From the NCBI GenBank assembly GCA_034435675.1, contig DAOTWP010000101.1, forward strand, positions 1 through 59,375: DNA of 59,375 nucleotides, written 5' to 3'. The notes beneath the pieces were generated by a model that was not told the origin of the DNA, made no database searches, and saw only the letters and a list, made by a program, of their open reading frames with translations. Positions 49,901 through 58,101 of the stretch are shown piece by piece (positions within the stretch are counted from its first letter, which is position 1; the number at the start of each line of letters is the position of its first letter). This DNA comes from DAOTWP01 sp034435675 (lineage in GTDB: Bacteria; Chloroflexota; Anaerolineae; Aggregatilineales; Phototrophicaceae). A program made the translations under genes and the position numbers.

Positions 49901-50926
49901 ATGACTGCGCTGCCTGCCGTGGAGTGTTTTGAGTCCGACACCGGCGTCAAGATTTACCGCTTTCCAGTAGTCGTCTTTCCGAATGGCTTTGTCGCCTATT
50001 GCTACGTGCTGCTGGGCGCGGGCGTACCCACGCTGGTTGACACAGGCAGCGGCTATGATCGCAGCAATGCAGACTTGATGGCAGGTATCAGCGCCATCAA
50101 AGAGCAGTTCAATGTACCGCTTGAGGTACAGGACATCCAAAGGATCATTGTCACACACGGGCATGTTGACCATTTTGGCGGGGTTGCCTATATTGCTGCG
50201 CAGACCAATGGTGCGTCAATCGGCATCCATGAGCTGGATCGGCGGGTGCTGACCAATTACGAAGAGCGCGTAATTGTCGCCACAAAAGACCTGCGCGTTT
50301 ATCTGGAACGAGCGGGCATCCGTGAAGAACAGCGCGGCAAACTCATGGAGATGTATGGATTCGCTAAAAAGCATGTGCAATCGGTGCAAGTCGATTTTAG
50401 CATTGAAGATGACCAGGTAATTGATGGGATGACCTTCATCCACACACCGGGGCACTGTCCGGGGCAGGTCTGTATCCGTATCGGGGATGTGCTGCTCAGC
50501 GCTGACCACATTCTAGGGCATACCACACCACATCAGGCACCGGAAAGTATCACGCATTACACCGGGCTGGGGCATTATCTGGACGCCCTCAGCCGTGTCG
50601 ACAAGCTGGACGGTATTCGACTGGCACTGCCAGGGCATGAAGAACCCGTCCACGATCTTTACGGGCGCATTGCCGCAATCAAAGCCAGTCACCAGCGCAA
50701 GTTAGAACGTGTGCTGGACATCGTCCGCAGTGGCAGCGCCCCAATGACTATCAGCGCAATTTCCAAAGCGATGTACCCGGACAAAACCGGCTACGAGGTG
50801 CTGCTGGCAATCGAAGAAGCGGGTGCACATATTGAGTATCTTTATGCGCACGGGCATTTGAGCGTTGCCAATCTGGAAGAACTGGAGCGCGAAGATAACC
50901 CCGCGCTCCGCTTTGTGGTCGCCTAG
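49901..50926 (+). CDS. Metallo-beta-lactamase-fold hydrolase
   Basis: 341 residues. The metal motif is 'IVTHGHVDHFGG' (HxHxDH), with later ligands in 'HTPGHCPGQVCIRIGDVLLSADHIL' (His, Asp) and 'ALPGHEEPVHD' (His). A C-terminal helical extension of about 95 residues ('ERVLDIVRSGSAPMTISAISKAMYP') is a winged-helix-like module seen in LACTB2-type hydrolases, which can act on RNA or thioesters. The ATG at 49901 has CAGGAAAGG eight bases upstream; the frame opens 27 bases earlier. Its TAG stop shares the CTAG tetramer with the convergent aminotransferase gene. The substrate is not predictable. Confidence 0.87.
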   Translation: MTALPAVECFESDTGVKIYRFPVVVFPNGFVAYCYVLLGAGVPTLVDTGSGYDRSNADLMAGISAIKEQFNVPLEVQDIQRIIVTHGHVDHFGGVAYIAAQTNGASIGIHELDRRVLTNYEERVIVATKDLRVYLERAGIREEQRGKLMEMYGFAKKHVQSVQVDFSIEDDQVIDGMTFIHTPGHCPGQVCIRIGDVLLSADHILGHTTPHQAPESITHYTGLGHYLDALSRVDKLDGIRLALPGHEEPVHDLYGRIAAIKASHQRKLERVLDIVRSGSAPMTISAISKAMYPDKTGYEVLLAIEEAGAHIEYLYAHGHLSVANLEELEREDNPALRFVVA

Positions 50927-52101
50927 CCCATGCCCACGCCGTTGCGCAGGCGTGCCATACGCTCCCCTGCCGCACGCAGTGTGTCATCACTCTTGCAAAA
51001 GGCGAAGCGTGCCTGCTTGCTGACAATGTGCTTATGCGCATCACTGTAGAAAAATGTCGGCGGAATGCACGCTACGCCAATTTCCGTGGTCAGGTAACGC
51101 GCGAATGCGAGATCGTCGCCGGGATATACATCCGAAAAATCCGCCATCATGAAGTATGTTCCCTGTGGAACAGTCGCCTTCACCCCTGCTCCGTTTAGCG
51201 CTGCCAGCAGCAGATCGCGTTTGGTGGTGTACATCGCCTGATAGTCTTCATAATAGGTATTCGGCAGGTTGAAAGCAGACGCGACGGCTTCCTGCGCCGG
51301 GTGGTTCGCGGCAAAGGTGATGTACTGATTCGCCTGCGTAATGCCGCCAATCAGTTCCGGTGGTCCATAGAGCCAGCCAATTTTCCAGCCCGTTATGCTG
51401 AACGACTTCCCAGCACTGCCAATTGTTACCGTGCGCTCGAACATTCCTGGCAGCGCAGCGATGGGAATATGCTGCGAACCCTCAAACACCAGGTTTTCGT
51501 AGACATCATCGCTGATAACGGTAACATCATATTCCAGACACAATTCGGCAATCAGCGCTAATTCATCGCGCGTGAACACTCGCCCGGTAGGGTTATGCGG
51601 CGTGTTCAGAATGATGGCGCGCGTGCGCGACGTAAAAGCAGCGCGCAGTTCATCGGGGTTGAATGCCCATGCAGGCGGATGCAGCGGGACAAACACCGGC
51701 ACTGCCCCCGCCATCAGAATATTGGGCACATAACTGTCGAAGAATGGCTCAATCACAATGACCTCATCACCAGGATCGACCAGCCCCATCACCGCACTGA
51801 ACACCGCCACCGTCGCGCCGGGAGTCACTAACACACCATCATCCGCATCAACCTCGAGCCCATAACGCAGGGCATGACGCGCAATTGCCCGGCGCAGCGG
51901 CGGGATGCCTGCGCCGGGCGGATACTGGTTATGCGCACCATCGCGCAGAGCGAGCACTGCCGCTTCAATCACCTCCGCGGGTCCGTCAAAATCCGGTTTT
52001 CCCTGTCCAAGATTAAGCGCGTTGTGCTGCTGAGCTAGCTGGTTGATTTCGGTGAAAATGGTCGTGCCAAAAGGAATGACCCGTCGTGCGCGTGCAGGCA
52101 T
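50923..52101 (-). CDS. Class I/II aminotransferase (methionine/kynurenine type)
   Basis: 392 residues, PLP-dependent transfer of an amino group between an aromatic or sulfur amino acid and a keto acid. 'LNLGQGKPDFDGP', 'NQYPPGAGIPPLRRAIA', Asn170 ('TPHNPTGRVF'), Asp198 and Tyr201 ('ISDDVYENLVF'), the PLP lysine Lys232 ('IGSAGKSFSITGWKIGW') and a C-terminal Arg ('QARFAFCK') are in place. The pattern best fits the YbdL/kynurenine aminotransferase group. It runs convergent with the MBL gene, overlapping by four bases, and its start lies 45 bases from the rnhA stop on the same strand, so rnhA and this gene may be one transcript. Confidence 0.88.
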   Translation of the reverse strand: MPARARRVIPFGTTIFTEINQLAQQHNALNLGQGKPDFDGPAEVIEAAVLALRDGAHNQYPPGAGIPPLRRAIARHALRYGLEVDADDGVLVTPGATVAVFSAVMGLVDPGDEVIVIEPFFDSYVPNILMAGAVPVFVPLHPPAWAFNPDELRAAFTSRTRAIILNTPHNPTGRVFTRDELALIAELCLEYDVTVISDDVYENLVFEGSQHIPIAALPGMFERTVTIGSAGKSFSITGWKIGWLYGPPELIGGITQANQYITFAANHPAQEAVASAFNLPNTYYEDYQAMYTTKRDLLLAALNGAGVKATVPQGTYFMMADFSDVYPGDDLAFARYLTTEIGVACIPPTFFYSDAHKHIVSKQARFAFCKSDDTLRAAGERMARLRNGVGMG

Positions 52102-52146
52102 AATGCTGCGTGACTCCTGAAATTCACTCTGATTCTCGTGCCGTCG

Positions 52147-52602
52147 TTATGATCTACCGGCGATACGTTTACGTGCCGCGGTTGCCAGTTGATCAACACG
52201 CTCATTATACGTATGTCCGGCATGCCCTTTGACCCAGTGCCAGCGAATCCGGTGGGTCTGGGTCGCGGCGTGCAAGCGCTGCCACAAATCCTGATTCTTT
52301 ACTGGCTCTCCGCTGGAGGCTTTCCACCCCTTGCGCACCCATCCGGCAAGCCATTCGGTCACGCCTTTTTTGACGTACTCGCTGTCCGTAAAGAACTCAA
52401 TCTCACAGGGACGTTTCAGTGCTTCCAGCGCTTCGCAGGCTGCGGTCAGTTCCATACGGTTATTGGTGGTGTTGGCTTCGCCACCACTGAGTTCCTTCTG
52501 GTATTCGCCCCAGATCAACAGCGCCCCCCAGCCACCGGGTCCGGGATTTGGCGCGGCACCACCGTCAGAATAGATGATCAGCCGTGTGTTTTCTGTGCTC
52601 AT
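52147..52602 (-). CDS. rnhA: Ribonuclease HI
   Basis: 151 residues, the usual RNase HI length. Degrades the RNA strand of RNA-DNA hybrids such as R-loops and primers. The four catalytic acids are visible: Asp in 'IIYSDGGA', Glu in 'NRMELTAA', Asp in 'FFTDSEYV' and Asp in 'ERVDQLA'. The metal-adjacent His is in 'KGHAGHTYNE'. The ATG at 52602 has AGGTTAGG just upstream. An ATG at 52614 would add four residues, and the longer frame to 52815 carries no RNase H sequence and overlaps the GDSL gene. Confidence 0.95.
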   Translation of the reverse strand: MSTENTRLIIYSDGGAAPNPGPGGWGALLIWGEYQKELSGGEANTTNNRMELTAACEALEALKRPCEIEFFTDSEYVKKGVTEWLAGWVRKGWKASSGEPVKNQDLWQRLHAATQTHRIRWHWVKGHAGHTYNERVDQLATAARKRIAGRS

Positions 52603-52685
52603 CCTAACCTGCATTCTGGCTGAAATTCCCGGTAGTATAGGGGAGCAGCGGGTTATAGACCAGTGCTGGTTGCGACCATCCCGGT

Positions 52686-53363
52686 CTAAAACTGTTGGCG
52701 CAGGAAATCGGCGATGCTGTCCGCCAACAGTTCGGCAGCAGCAGGCGTCAGATGCATGCCATCGAAGGTATAGTGATACCCCAACCGCTGCTGTTCCCCT
52801 GCGTAATCGTCCCAACCGCTGAGCGAACGCTGACCGATCTGCTGAATGAATTGCAGTGTCAGCGGCGGTGCATCGGGCAGGTATGCCGGGGTAAACTGCG
52901 CGGCAAGATCAAGCACAGGAATATTCAGGCTTTCGGCGGCATCCCGTGCCAGTGCGTTGTACTGCTGCATGGTTGCTGCCAGCGCTGCGCTGTATTCGGT
53001 GGGTTCCAGCCCCACCACCGCCTGCACATGCGCAAGCTGAATACATGTCAGCAAATCACGATATGCCTGTGTGAATAGTTCCGGCGCGACCACACCGCCC
53101 TCTATCTTCTGCACTGTCTTATAATAGGGACGGGTTTCCGGGTACGTCTGCGACACTGCATCATTGCCGCCGACCATCACGAAGATTGCATCGGGATTCA
53201 GCGCCAGCACCTCATCCACACGGCGCAGCAGGTTGACCACCGTACTGCCGCCGATCCCCGCGTTGATCAGCACCCAGCGGGGCAAGCGCCGCGCCACTGC
53301 CGCGACAAAATCACCCCCATAACCCCCTTGTGTCAGGCTGTCGCCCAAAAAAGCAATCCGCAC
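52686..53363 (-). CDS. GDSL/SGNH-family hydrolase
   Basis: 225 residues. Block I 'AFLGDSLTQGGYGG' (Ser9), block II 'NAGIGGSTV' (Gly), block III 'VMVGGNDAV' (Asn), block V 'FDGMHLTPA' (Asp, His) give the full SGNH catalytic set. Family members are esterases, lipases or acyl hydrolases of small substrates or glycans. No signal peptide, so it is probably cytoplasmic. It lies 83 bases upstream of rnhA on the same strand. The substrate is unknown. Confidence 0.9.
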   Translation of the reverse strand: MRIAFLGDSLTQGGYGGDFVAAVARRLPRWVLINAGIGGSTVVNLLRRVDEVLALNPDAIFVMVGGNDAVSQTYPETRPYYKTVQKIEGGVVAPELFTQAYRDLLTCIQLAHVQAVVGLEPTEYSAALAATMQQYNALARDAAESLNIPVLDLAAQFTPAYLPDAPPLTLQFIQQIGQRSLSGWDDYAGEQQRLGYHYTFDGMHLTPAAAELLADSIADFLRQQF

Positions 53364-53409
53364 CCGTTACTCCCATAGATTTATGGTTAGAATCATTGAT
53401 TAACCCACA

Positions 53410-53463
53410 CGAGGGCGCAGCAGATTAGTGCTCATCTGTGCCTTTAAACCTGCCGTGCCCTCG
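53410..53463. other. Dyad region between the acyl-CoA dehydrogenase and GDSL genes
   Basis: CGAGGGC (53410-53416) pairs with GCCCTCG (53457-53463) across 40 bases that contain an inner CAGAT / ATCTG hairpin. It could be a weak terminator of the dehydrogenase gene or an RNA structure. No T-tract. Confidence 0.3.
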
Positions 53464-53492
53464 CGGCGCAGCATCAATTGCATTCGTTCAGA

Positions 53493-54719
53493 TCAGTCAC
53501 CGGCAGCCAGTTCTGGTTCTTCCTGCCAGTATTCAGCATCATACGCTGGCAGCTCGCAGCGCAGCGGCTTGTCCTCGCGGAAACCAAAGGCGTAGTCTGC
53601 CTGCATCAACTGGTGAATCTCGCTGGTGCCTTCGTAAATCACCGCGCCCTTGCTGTTGCGCAGGTAGCGTTCCACCGGGTACTCATCACTGAACCCATAG
53701 GCACCATGCACCTGCACTGCCTCCAGCGCTGCCTTAACGCTGTGGTCGGTAGCAAACCACTTGACCATGCCCGTCTGGCGCGTGTTACGCATGCCGACAT
53801 TCTTCATCCAGCCCACCTGCAAATACAACAGTTTGGCGGCATCATACCACTGCTGCATGTAGGCGATCTTCTGCTTGATGAGCTGATGGTGCGCAATCGG
53901 CTCACCAAATGTGCTGCGTTCCATCGCATATTTGATGCTGTCTTCAAGGCACGCGCGAATCAGACCAGTTGCCCCTGCCGCGACGGTATAGCGCCCGTTA
54001 TCAAGGCACGACATCGCAATCTTGAACCCCTCACCTTCTTCACCGAGACGGTTGGCGACGGGTACTTCTACATCCTGCATAGCGATCCAGCCGGTTGACC
54101 CGGCACGAACACCCAGCTTGCCGTGAATATCGCCAGTAGTGACACCGGGCATATCGCTGGTGACAATAAACGCGCTCATGCCCCGATGTCCATCCTGCGG
54201 GCTGGTCTTGGCAACCATGAGATAGTGATGCGCCTTCGTTGCCAGACTAATCCACATCTTCTCGCCGTTCAGGATATACGTGTCCCCAACCCGGCGTGCA
54301 GTAGCGGTCATCGCCGCAACATCACTGCCCGCGCCCGGCTCTGTCAGACCGAACGCCGCATATTTCTCGCCGCGCGCCTGCGGAACCAGAAACCGCTGCT
54401 TCTGCTCTTCCGTTCCCCATTGGAGCAGCGCCATGCTGTTCAAGCCCATGTGAACCGACATAATCACCCGCAGATGGGTATCAGCGCGTTCAAGTTCTTC
54501 ACAGACCAGCCCAAGTGTGATGTAGTCAAATCCCTGACCACCGTAACGCACTGGGATGTTGATCCCCAGAATGCCAAGCTCCGCCATCCGCGGTAAGAAA
54601 GTGGGGTTTAGTTCCTGCTTGCGATCCCATTCAGCGATTACCGGGATCACCTCCTTGTGCGTAAACTCACGCACCATCTTTTGTGCTTCGACATGTTCCT
54701 GAGAAAGTGCGAAATCCAT
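53493..54719 (-). CDS. Acyl-CoA dehydrogenase
   Basis: 408 residues. An FAD enzyme oxidising an acyl-CoA to the 2-enoyl-CoA and passing electrons to ETF. 'GLTEPGAGSDVAAMTATARR' (FAD/acyl contact), 'WISLATKA', and the catalytic base Glu363 in 'AVIYEGTSEIHQLMQA' are present, as in short- and medium-chain acyl-CoA dehydrogenases. The ATG at 54719 has AGAGGA upstream; the frame extends to 54854 but crosses the palindromic operator. Divergent from a GNAT gene across two inverted repeats that may control it. It is not linked to other beta-oxidation genes except the acyl-CoA ligase fusion at 45255. Confidence 0.95.
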   Translation of the reverse strand: MDFALSQEHVEAQKMVREFTHKEVIPVIAEWDRKQELNPTFLPRMAELGILGINIPVRYGGQGFDYITLGLVCEELERADTHLRVIMSVHMGLNSMALLQWGTEEQKQRFLVPQARGEKYAAFGLTEPGAGSDVAAMTATARRVGDTYILNGEKMWISLATKAHHYLMVAKTSPQDGHRGMSAFIVTSDMPGVTTGDIHGKLGVRAGSTGWIAMQDVEVPVANRLGEEGEGFKIAMSCLDNGRYTVAAGATGLIRACLEDSIKYAMERSTFGEPIAHHQLIKQKIAYMQQWYDAAKLLYLQVGWMKNVGMRNTRQTGMVKWFATDHSVKAALEAVQVHGAYGFSDEYPVERYLRNSKGAVIYEGTSEIHQLMQADYAFGFREDKPLRCELPAYDAEYWQEEPELAAGD

Positions 54720-54754
54720 AGAATCCTCTGCTTTTGGTGTGTTTCCACAACAAA

Positions 54755-54774
54755 CTCGACCAATTTTGGTTGAG
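54755..54774. promoter_or_regulatory. 20-bp near-perfect palindrome, candidate operator
   Basis: CTCgACCAATTTTGGTtGAG is a palindrome with one mismatched pair, 36 bases upstream of the acyl-CoA dehydrogenase start and 45 bases upstream of the GNAT start. The size and symmetry suit a TetR- or GntR-type regulator of fatty-acid genes. No regulator gene of these families is in the window. Confidence 0.45.
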
Positions 54775-54778
54775 AAAA

Positions 54779-54802
54779 CACCATGCTTTGGCAAACATGG
54801 TG
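54779..54802. promoter_or_regulatory. Second inverted repeat before the GNAT gene
   Basis: CACCATG / CATGGTG, 7-bp arms with a 10-base centre. It could be a second regulator site or an RNA hairpin in the GNAT leader. Confidence 0.35.
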
Positions 54803-54818
54803 CTGTATCTTGAACATT

Positions 54819-55343
54819 ATGAAGATTATACCTGATAGCCTCATAACCACACACCTTGAAATGGCTTCACGCGCAGCATTCCGCCCCGCCTTCAGTGACG
54901 ATTTGCGTGGTATTACCATTGAGCGCATGGATACGGCGGATGTTGCCTTTTACCGCTTCCTGTACGCGGAAGTGGGCGGCGACTGGCAGTGGCGTGACCG
55001 GCTCTATCTCAGCGATTTTGAACTGGAAGATGTGCTCAGCAGCCCCAGCAGCGATGTCTTCGTGCTCTATGTTCGCGGGACTCCTGCCGGATATGTGGAA
55101 CTTGCGCAGCACGGCAGTGAGATCGAAATTGCTTATTTCGGACTGCGCAAACGCTTCATGGGGCGTGGGTTGGGTAAACACCTGCTGAGCTATGGCATCC
55201 AGCAAGCCTGGGCGAAGAATCCGACGCGCGTGTGGCTGCACACCTGCAATCTGGACGGACCCCATGCGCTGGAAAATTATCTCAAGCGCGGCTTCACGGC
55301 GTATCGTGTTGACGAAGAACCCATGCCGGAACGGTATCAGTAG
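54819..55343 (+). CDS. GNAT-family N-acetyltransferase
   Basis: 174 residues from the ATG at 54819. An upstream ATG at 54783 lies inside an inverted repeat, and a downstream ATG at 54861 is also possible, because none has a strong RBS. The GNAT fold begins near 'ITIERMDTADVAFYRFLY'. The acetyl-CoA loop is 'LRKRFMGRGLGKHLLSYGI' (R-x-x-G-x-G type), followed by 'VWLHTCNLDGPHALENYLKRGFTAYR', a standard motif B. The acceptor is not predictable. The gene ends with a good intrinsic terminator. Confidence 0.88.
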   Translation: MKIIPDSLITTHLEMASRAAFRPAFSDDLRGITIERMDTADVAFYRFLYAEVGGDWQWRDRLYLSDFELEDVLSSPSSDVFVLYVRGTPAGYVELAQHGSEIEIAYFGLRKRFMGRGLGKHLLSYGIQQAWAKNPTRVWLHTCNLDGPHALENYLKRGFTAYRVDEEPMPERYQ

Positions 55344-55381
55344 GTACGATGGCACAAAGCTAGCTGGCAGAAATCAACCAG

Positions 55382-55408
55382 ACGTTCATCATGAACGTTT
55401 TTGTTTTT
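55382..55408 (+). terminator. Intrinsic terminator after the GNAT gene
   Basis: ACGTTCAT / ATGAACGT around one unpaired C (in practice a short loop), followed at once by TTTTGTTTTT. It is the best intrinsic terminator in the window. Confidence 0.8.
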
Positions 55409-55440
55409 CCTCATGTGGTTGTTGCAACCCTCCGCATAGA

Positions 55441-56145
55441 TCACACCAGCGAGAAGTTCTCCGGCGAAATCTGCGGGTTCATTTCAACAAGCACCGGATA
55501 CATTTCATATTCAGGCTTATCACCCCAGAAGGTGCTGATCTGTGCCGGCAGCATCAGATCATTGACGGGTTTCTGCTCACCACTTAACTGAATACTGTAG
55601 AGTTCCTCGGTATTCGTGTCTGGGTTCAGCCCTTTTATCTGGACACGCTGGAGCGAGTGATCCTCGCGCAGCAGCAGGGTCACCGCGTCTTTGATTTGCG
55701 TATTCTCCGCCCGCACACAGCGTTCGTCTTCGTAGGTCAGTTCGACGTAGTCTTCGCCCAGCGGGGTTAGCAGCAGCGCAGCAAACGACCACAATCGGCG
55801 GCGTATGGACTGGATCGTCCCGTTATCTTCAACAATAGCGGGTAGGCGACCGCCACGCGCACGGCGATAGTGAATGGCATCATAAGCATCTACACCACGT
55901 TGCAGCGCGATTCCCGCCGGACGCACGGTAAAGTCAAGCCGCATATGCAGTGGAAACTGAAAATATGCCGTTACATCAACGGGAACCCATGTACTCAAAG
56001 GTCCCAAACGTATTTTTGCGCGCCCTTTAAAGTCAATCCGTAGACTATCAATCACCGGAGGGCGAATGCCATAACGCGCTTCGATTGCCTGACGCAGCAG
56101 GTTTTTTGCCTCTGCGTCGCCCCTGGCGAGCAGTAGAACAGGCAC
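55441..56145 (-). CDS. Uncharacterised cytoplasmic protein
   Basis: 234 residues from a GTG at 56145, with GAGGAG six bases upstream. No signal peptide or membrane segment. The first 60 residues ('LLARGDAEAKNLLRQAIEARYGIRPPVIDSLRIDFKGRAKIRL') and middle ('DFTVRPAGIALQRGVDAYD', 'RRRLWSFAALLLTPLGEDYVEL') look like a mixed alpha/beta fold. The Arg-rich centre and acidic C terminus are not diagnostic. I do not recognise the family. It lies on the same strand as the MoeZ operon but is separated from it by about 300 bases and two hairpins. Confidence 0.7.
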   Translation of the reverse strand: MPVLLLARGDAEAKNLLRQAIEARYGIRPPVIDSLRIDFKGRAKIRLGPLSTWVPVDVTAYFQFPLHMRLDFTVRPAGIALQRGVDAYDAIHYRRARGGRLPAIVEDNGTIQSIRRRLWSFAALLLTPLGEDYVELTYEDERCVRAENTQIKDAVTLLLREDHSLQRVQIKGLNPDTNTEELYSIQLSGEQKPVNDLMLPAQISTFWGDKPEYEMYPVLVEMNPQISPENFSLV

Positions 56146-56444
56146 AGGTTTCTCCTCAGTGGGTATGGTGGAACGACCTCACACCCGTATTCTATGGTTG
56201 CAGCCTAAAATTGACCTAACAAAATGAGCGGGTAGGCGCGCCGTTCGCAAGTGAAAGACGGCACATCGTGTATATCTTATCCAGCAGACAGGCGAAAGGT
56301 CAATGAAGATGTTCACCAAATCTTGCGATGCATTACCTGAGTTGTGCCAACCAGCGCTATTACACCAAATAGTAAGCGGAGGAATTACAGTAGCGGGCAT
56401 GCCAGTTTACACCAGCATGCCCCTGCCAACGCTAAGCGCTGGCA
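56146..56444. other. 299-base spacer between the unknown gene and moeZ
   Basis: No ORF of note. It holds the two hairpins that end the moeZ operon (56395-56443). A promoter for the unknown minus-strand gene should lie here, but no clear -35/-10 pair is visible. Confidence 0.4.
56395..56443 (-). terminator. Two tandem hairpins after the MoeZ operon
   Basis: GCCAaCGCT/AGCGcTGGC (56425-56443) is met first, then GGGCATGC / GCATGCCC (56395-56422, 8-bp perfect, 12-base loop). They lie within 50 bases of the moeZ stop. No strong T-tract. Confidence 0.45.
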
Positions 56445-57689
56445 TCAATAGATGGGCAGAAGCGGATCAATTTCTTCCGCCCACGCGATGATGCCTCCGA
56501 CAAGATTGAACAGGCGCTGTTCGTCATAGCCCACTTTTACCAGCATTTCAATGGCATCAGCGCTGCGAATGCCGCTGCGGCAGTGGACAATCACGTCACG
56601 ATCCTGCGGAATATCCGCCAGCACGGTTTCCTCGCGCAGCTTGCGCCCAATCTGTACAGCATTGGTCGCCGCCTGAATAGCGCCTTTGGAAATACGCAGC
56701 GAACCATCGAGCGCCACAATCGCCCATTCATGCGGATCACGAACATCAAGCACCAGCACATCTTCGCCGCCGTCTATGCGCGCTTTGAGCTGCTGCACGC
56801 TGATCTCATGCACATGGGTGTACTTGTTCGCGCCATTGCGGTTGGTATAGGTGCTGTGGTCATGGGCAGGCATCCCGCAGAACTGCTCATAATCAATCAG
56901 TTCTACCTGTTCTGCAGGAATACTGCACACCGGGCAGCCAGGGTGTTTTCGTACCTTGATCGTCGTGAAACTCATCTCCAGCGCATCGTAAAGCAGCATC
57001 CTGCCAATCATTGGTTGCCCAATACCCAGCAGCAGTTTGATCGCCTCCGTTGCCTGCATGGTGCCAATCGTCCCCGGCAGGATACCCAGCACCCCGCCTT
57101 CGGCGCAGCTTGGTACTAACCCCGGCGGCGGCGGTTCGGGAAACATGCAGCGATAGCACGGACCCTCTTTGGCATAGAACACACTCAACTGCCCTTCAAA
57201 CCGAAAGATGCTGCCATACACATTGGGTTTGCCCAGCTTCACACAGGCATCATTGACCAGATAGCGGGTGGGAAAATTGTCCGTGCCATCAATAATCACG
57301 TCATACGGCGCAAACAGTTCCAGCGCATTTGCCGAGGTCAGCGGTACATTGTACTTGTCAATCACCAGATAAGGATTCAGGTCTTTCAACCGCGCTTCGG
57401 CGCTATCCAGCTTGCTTTTGCCCAGCGAACTGTGGGCATGAATCACCTGGCGCTGCAAGTTGCTTTCGTCCACAACATCGTAATCAACCAGTCCGATTCG
57501 TCCAATGCCCGCCGCCGCCAGATACAGCGCGGTTGGGCTGCCCAGCCCTCCCGTGCCGATCAGCAGCACACTGGCAGCTTTTAACCGCCGCTGCCCTTCA
57601 ATGCCCACTTCCGGCATAATCAGGTGACGGCTGTAACGGCGCACTTCCTCATTGGACAAATTGCCAAATGCTTGAATCAAGGGTTGCAT
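56445..57689 (-). CDS. moeZ: MoeZ-type adenylyltransferase/sulfurtransferase (E1-like plus rhodanese)
   Basis: 414 residues. The ThiF/MoeB E1-like domain binds ATP ('GTGGLGSP', 45-52; Asp134 and Asp137 in 'DGTDNF') and adenylates the C-terminal Gly of a MoaD/ThiS/CysO-type ubiquitin-like carrier. Cys195 in 'PSCAEGG' is the E1-type cysteine; Cys178, 181, 252 and 255 are the zinc ligands. A linker (about 270-292) leads to a rhodanese domain with persulfide Cys370 in 'HCRSGIRS'. The enzyme would convert the carrier's adenylate to a thiocarboxylate. Last gene of the operon: 10 bases after the thioredoxin stop, in the same direction. The likely substrate is the small carrier at 58601-58873. Confidence 0.9.
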   Translation of the reverse strand: MQPLIQAFGNLSNEEVRRYSRHLIMPEVGIEGQRRLKAASVLLIGTGGLGSPTALYLAAAGIGRIGLVDYDVVDESNLQRQVIHAHSSLGKSKLDSAEARLKDLNPYLVIDKYNVPLTSANALELFAPYDVIIDGTDNFPTRYLVNDACVKLGKPNVYGSIFRFEGQLSVFYAKEGPCYRCMFPEPPPPGLVPSCAEGGVLGILPGTIGTMQATEAIKLLLGIGQPMIGRMLLYDALEMSFTTIKVRKHPGCPVCSIPAEQVELIDYEQFCGMPAHDHSTYTNRNGANKYTHVHEISVQQLKARIDGGEDVLVLDVRDPHEWAIVALDGSLRISKGAIQAATNAVQIGRKLREETVLADIPQDRDVIVHCRSGIRSADAIEMLVKVGYDEQRLFNLVGGIIAWAEEIDPLLPIY

Positions 57690-57699
57690 GGTTCTGTTC

Positions 57700-58101
57700 T
57701 CACCCCGCTAGCTCACGTTTTAGTGTTTCAAGGTCTACAACACCGTTAAATGCGCGCCGCGTGTTGCCCTGCGCATCCAGCACAAACAGGGTCGGCACAG
57801 AGAACACGCCCCAGTGCCGCGCCTCGTCCGGCTGCTCAGTAGCATCCACACGAATCAGGCGCATGCGATCCCCCAGTTCCTGCTGCAAACGCTGCAAGAT
57901 TGGCGTCTGTTGGAAACGGCAGGGGGCACAGGTGGGCGTGGTGAAATAGACAATTGTCGGCACACCAGGTACGGTCTCCTTCAGCAACGGACTGGCTGCC
58001 GCATGCCGGCGCGCCCGCTGAAGCTGGCGATAGACTACGAGCCGGTAAATCAGGAAGCCCACTAGCACTAATCCCAATCCAAACAGCAGTCGTTCAACCA
58101 T
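57700..58101 (-). CDS. Membrane-tethered thioredoxin-like protein
   Basis: 133 residues. One N-terminal membrane segment (about 4-24) is followed by a thioredoxin domain with redox pair Cys58/Cys61 in 'TPTCAPCRF' and a cis-Pro at 103 ('FSVPTLFV'). The first 40 residues after the helix are basic, so the domain probably faces the cytoplasm by the positive-inside rule. It overlaps the DUF4395 gene by eight bases, so the two are translated together and probably form a redox pair at the membrane. It may supply reducing power to the sulfurtransferase or to a persulfide. The frame upstream of the ATG at 58101 lies inside the DUF4395 gene. Confidence 0.9.
   Translation of the reverse strand: MVERLLFGLGLVLVGFLIYRLVVYRQLQRARRHAAASPLLKETVPGVPTIVYFTTPTCAPCRFQQTPILQRLQQELGDRMRLIRVDATEQPDEARHWGVFSVPTLFVLDAQGNTRRAFNGVVDLETLKRELAG

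Noticed and set aside
52603..52815. Longer RNase HI start
   Set aside because: The added 71 residues are not RNase H-like and run into the GDSL gene. The ATG at 52602 gives the standard length.
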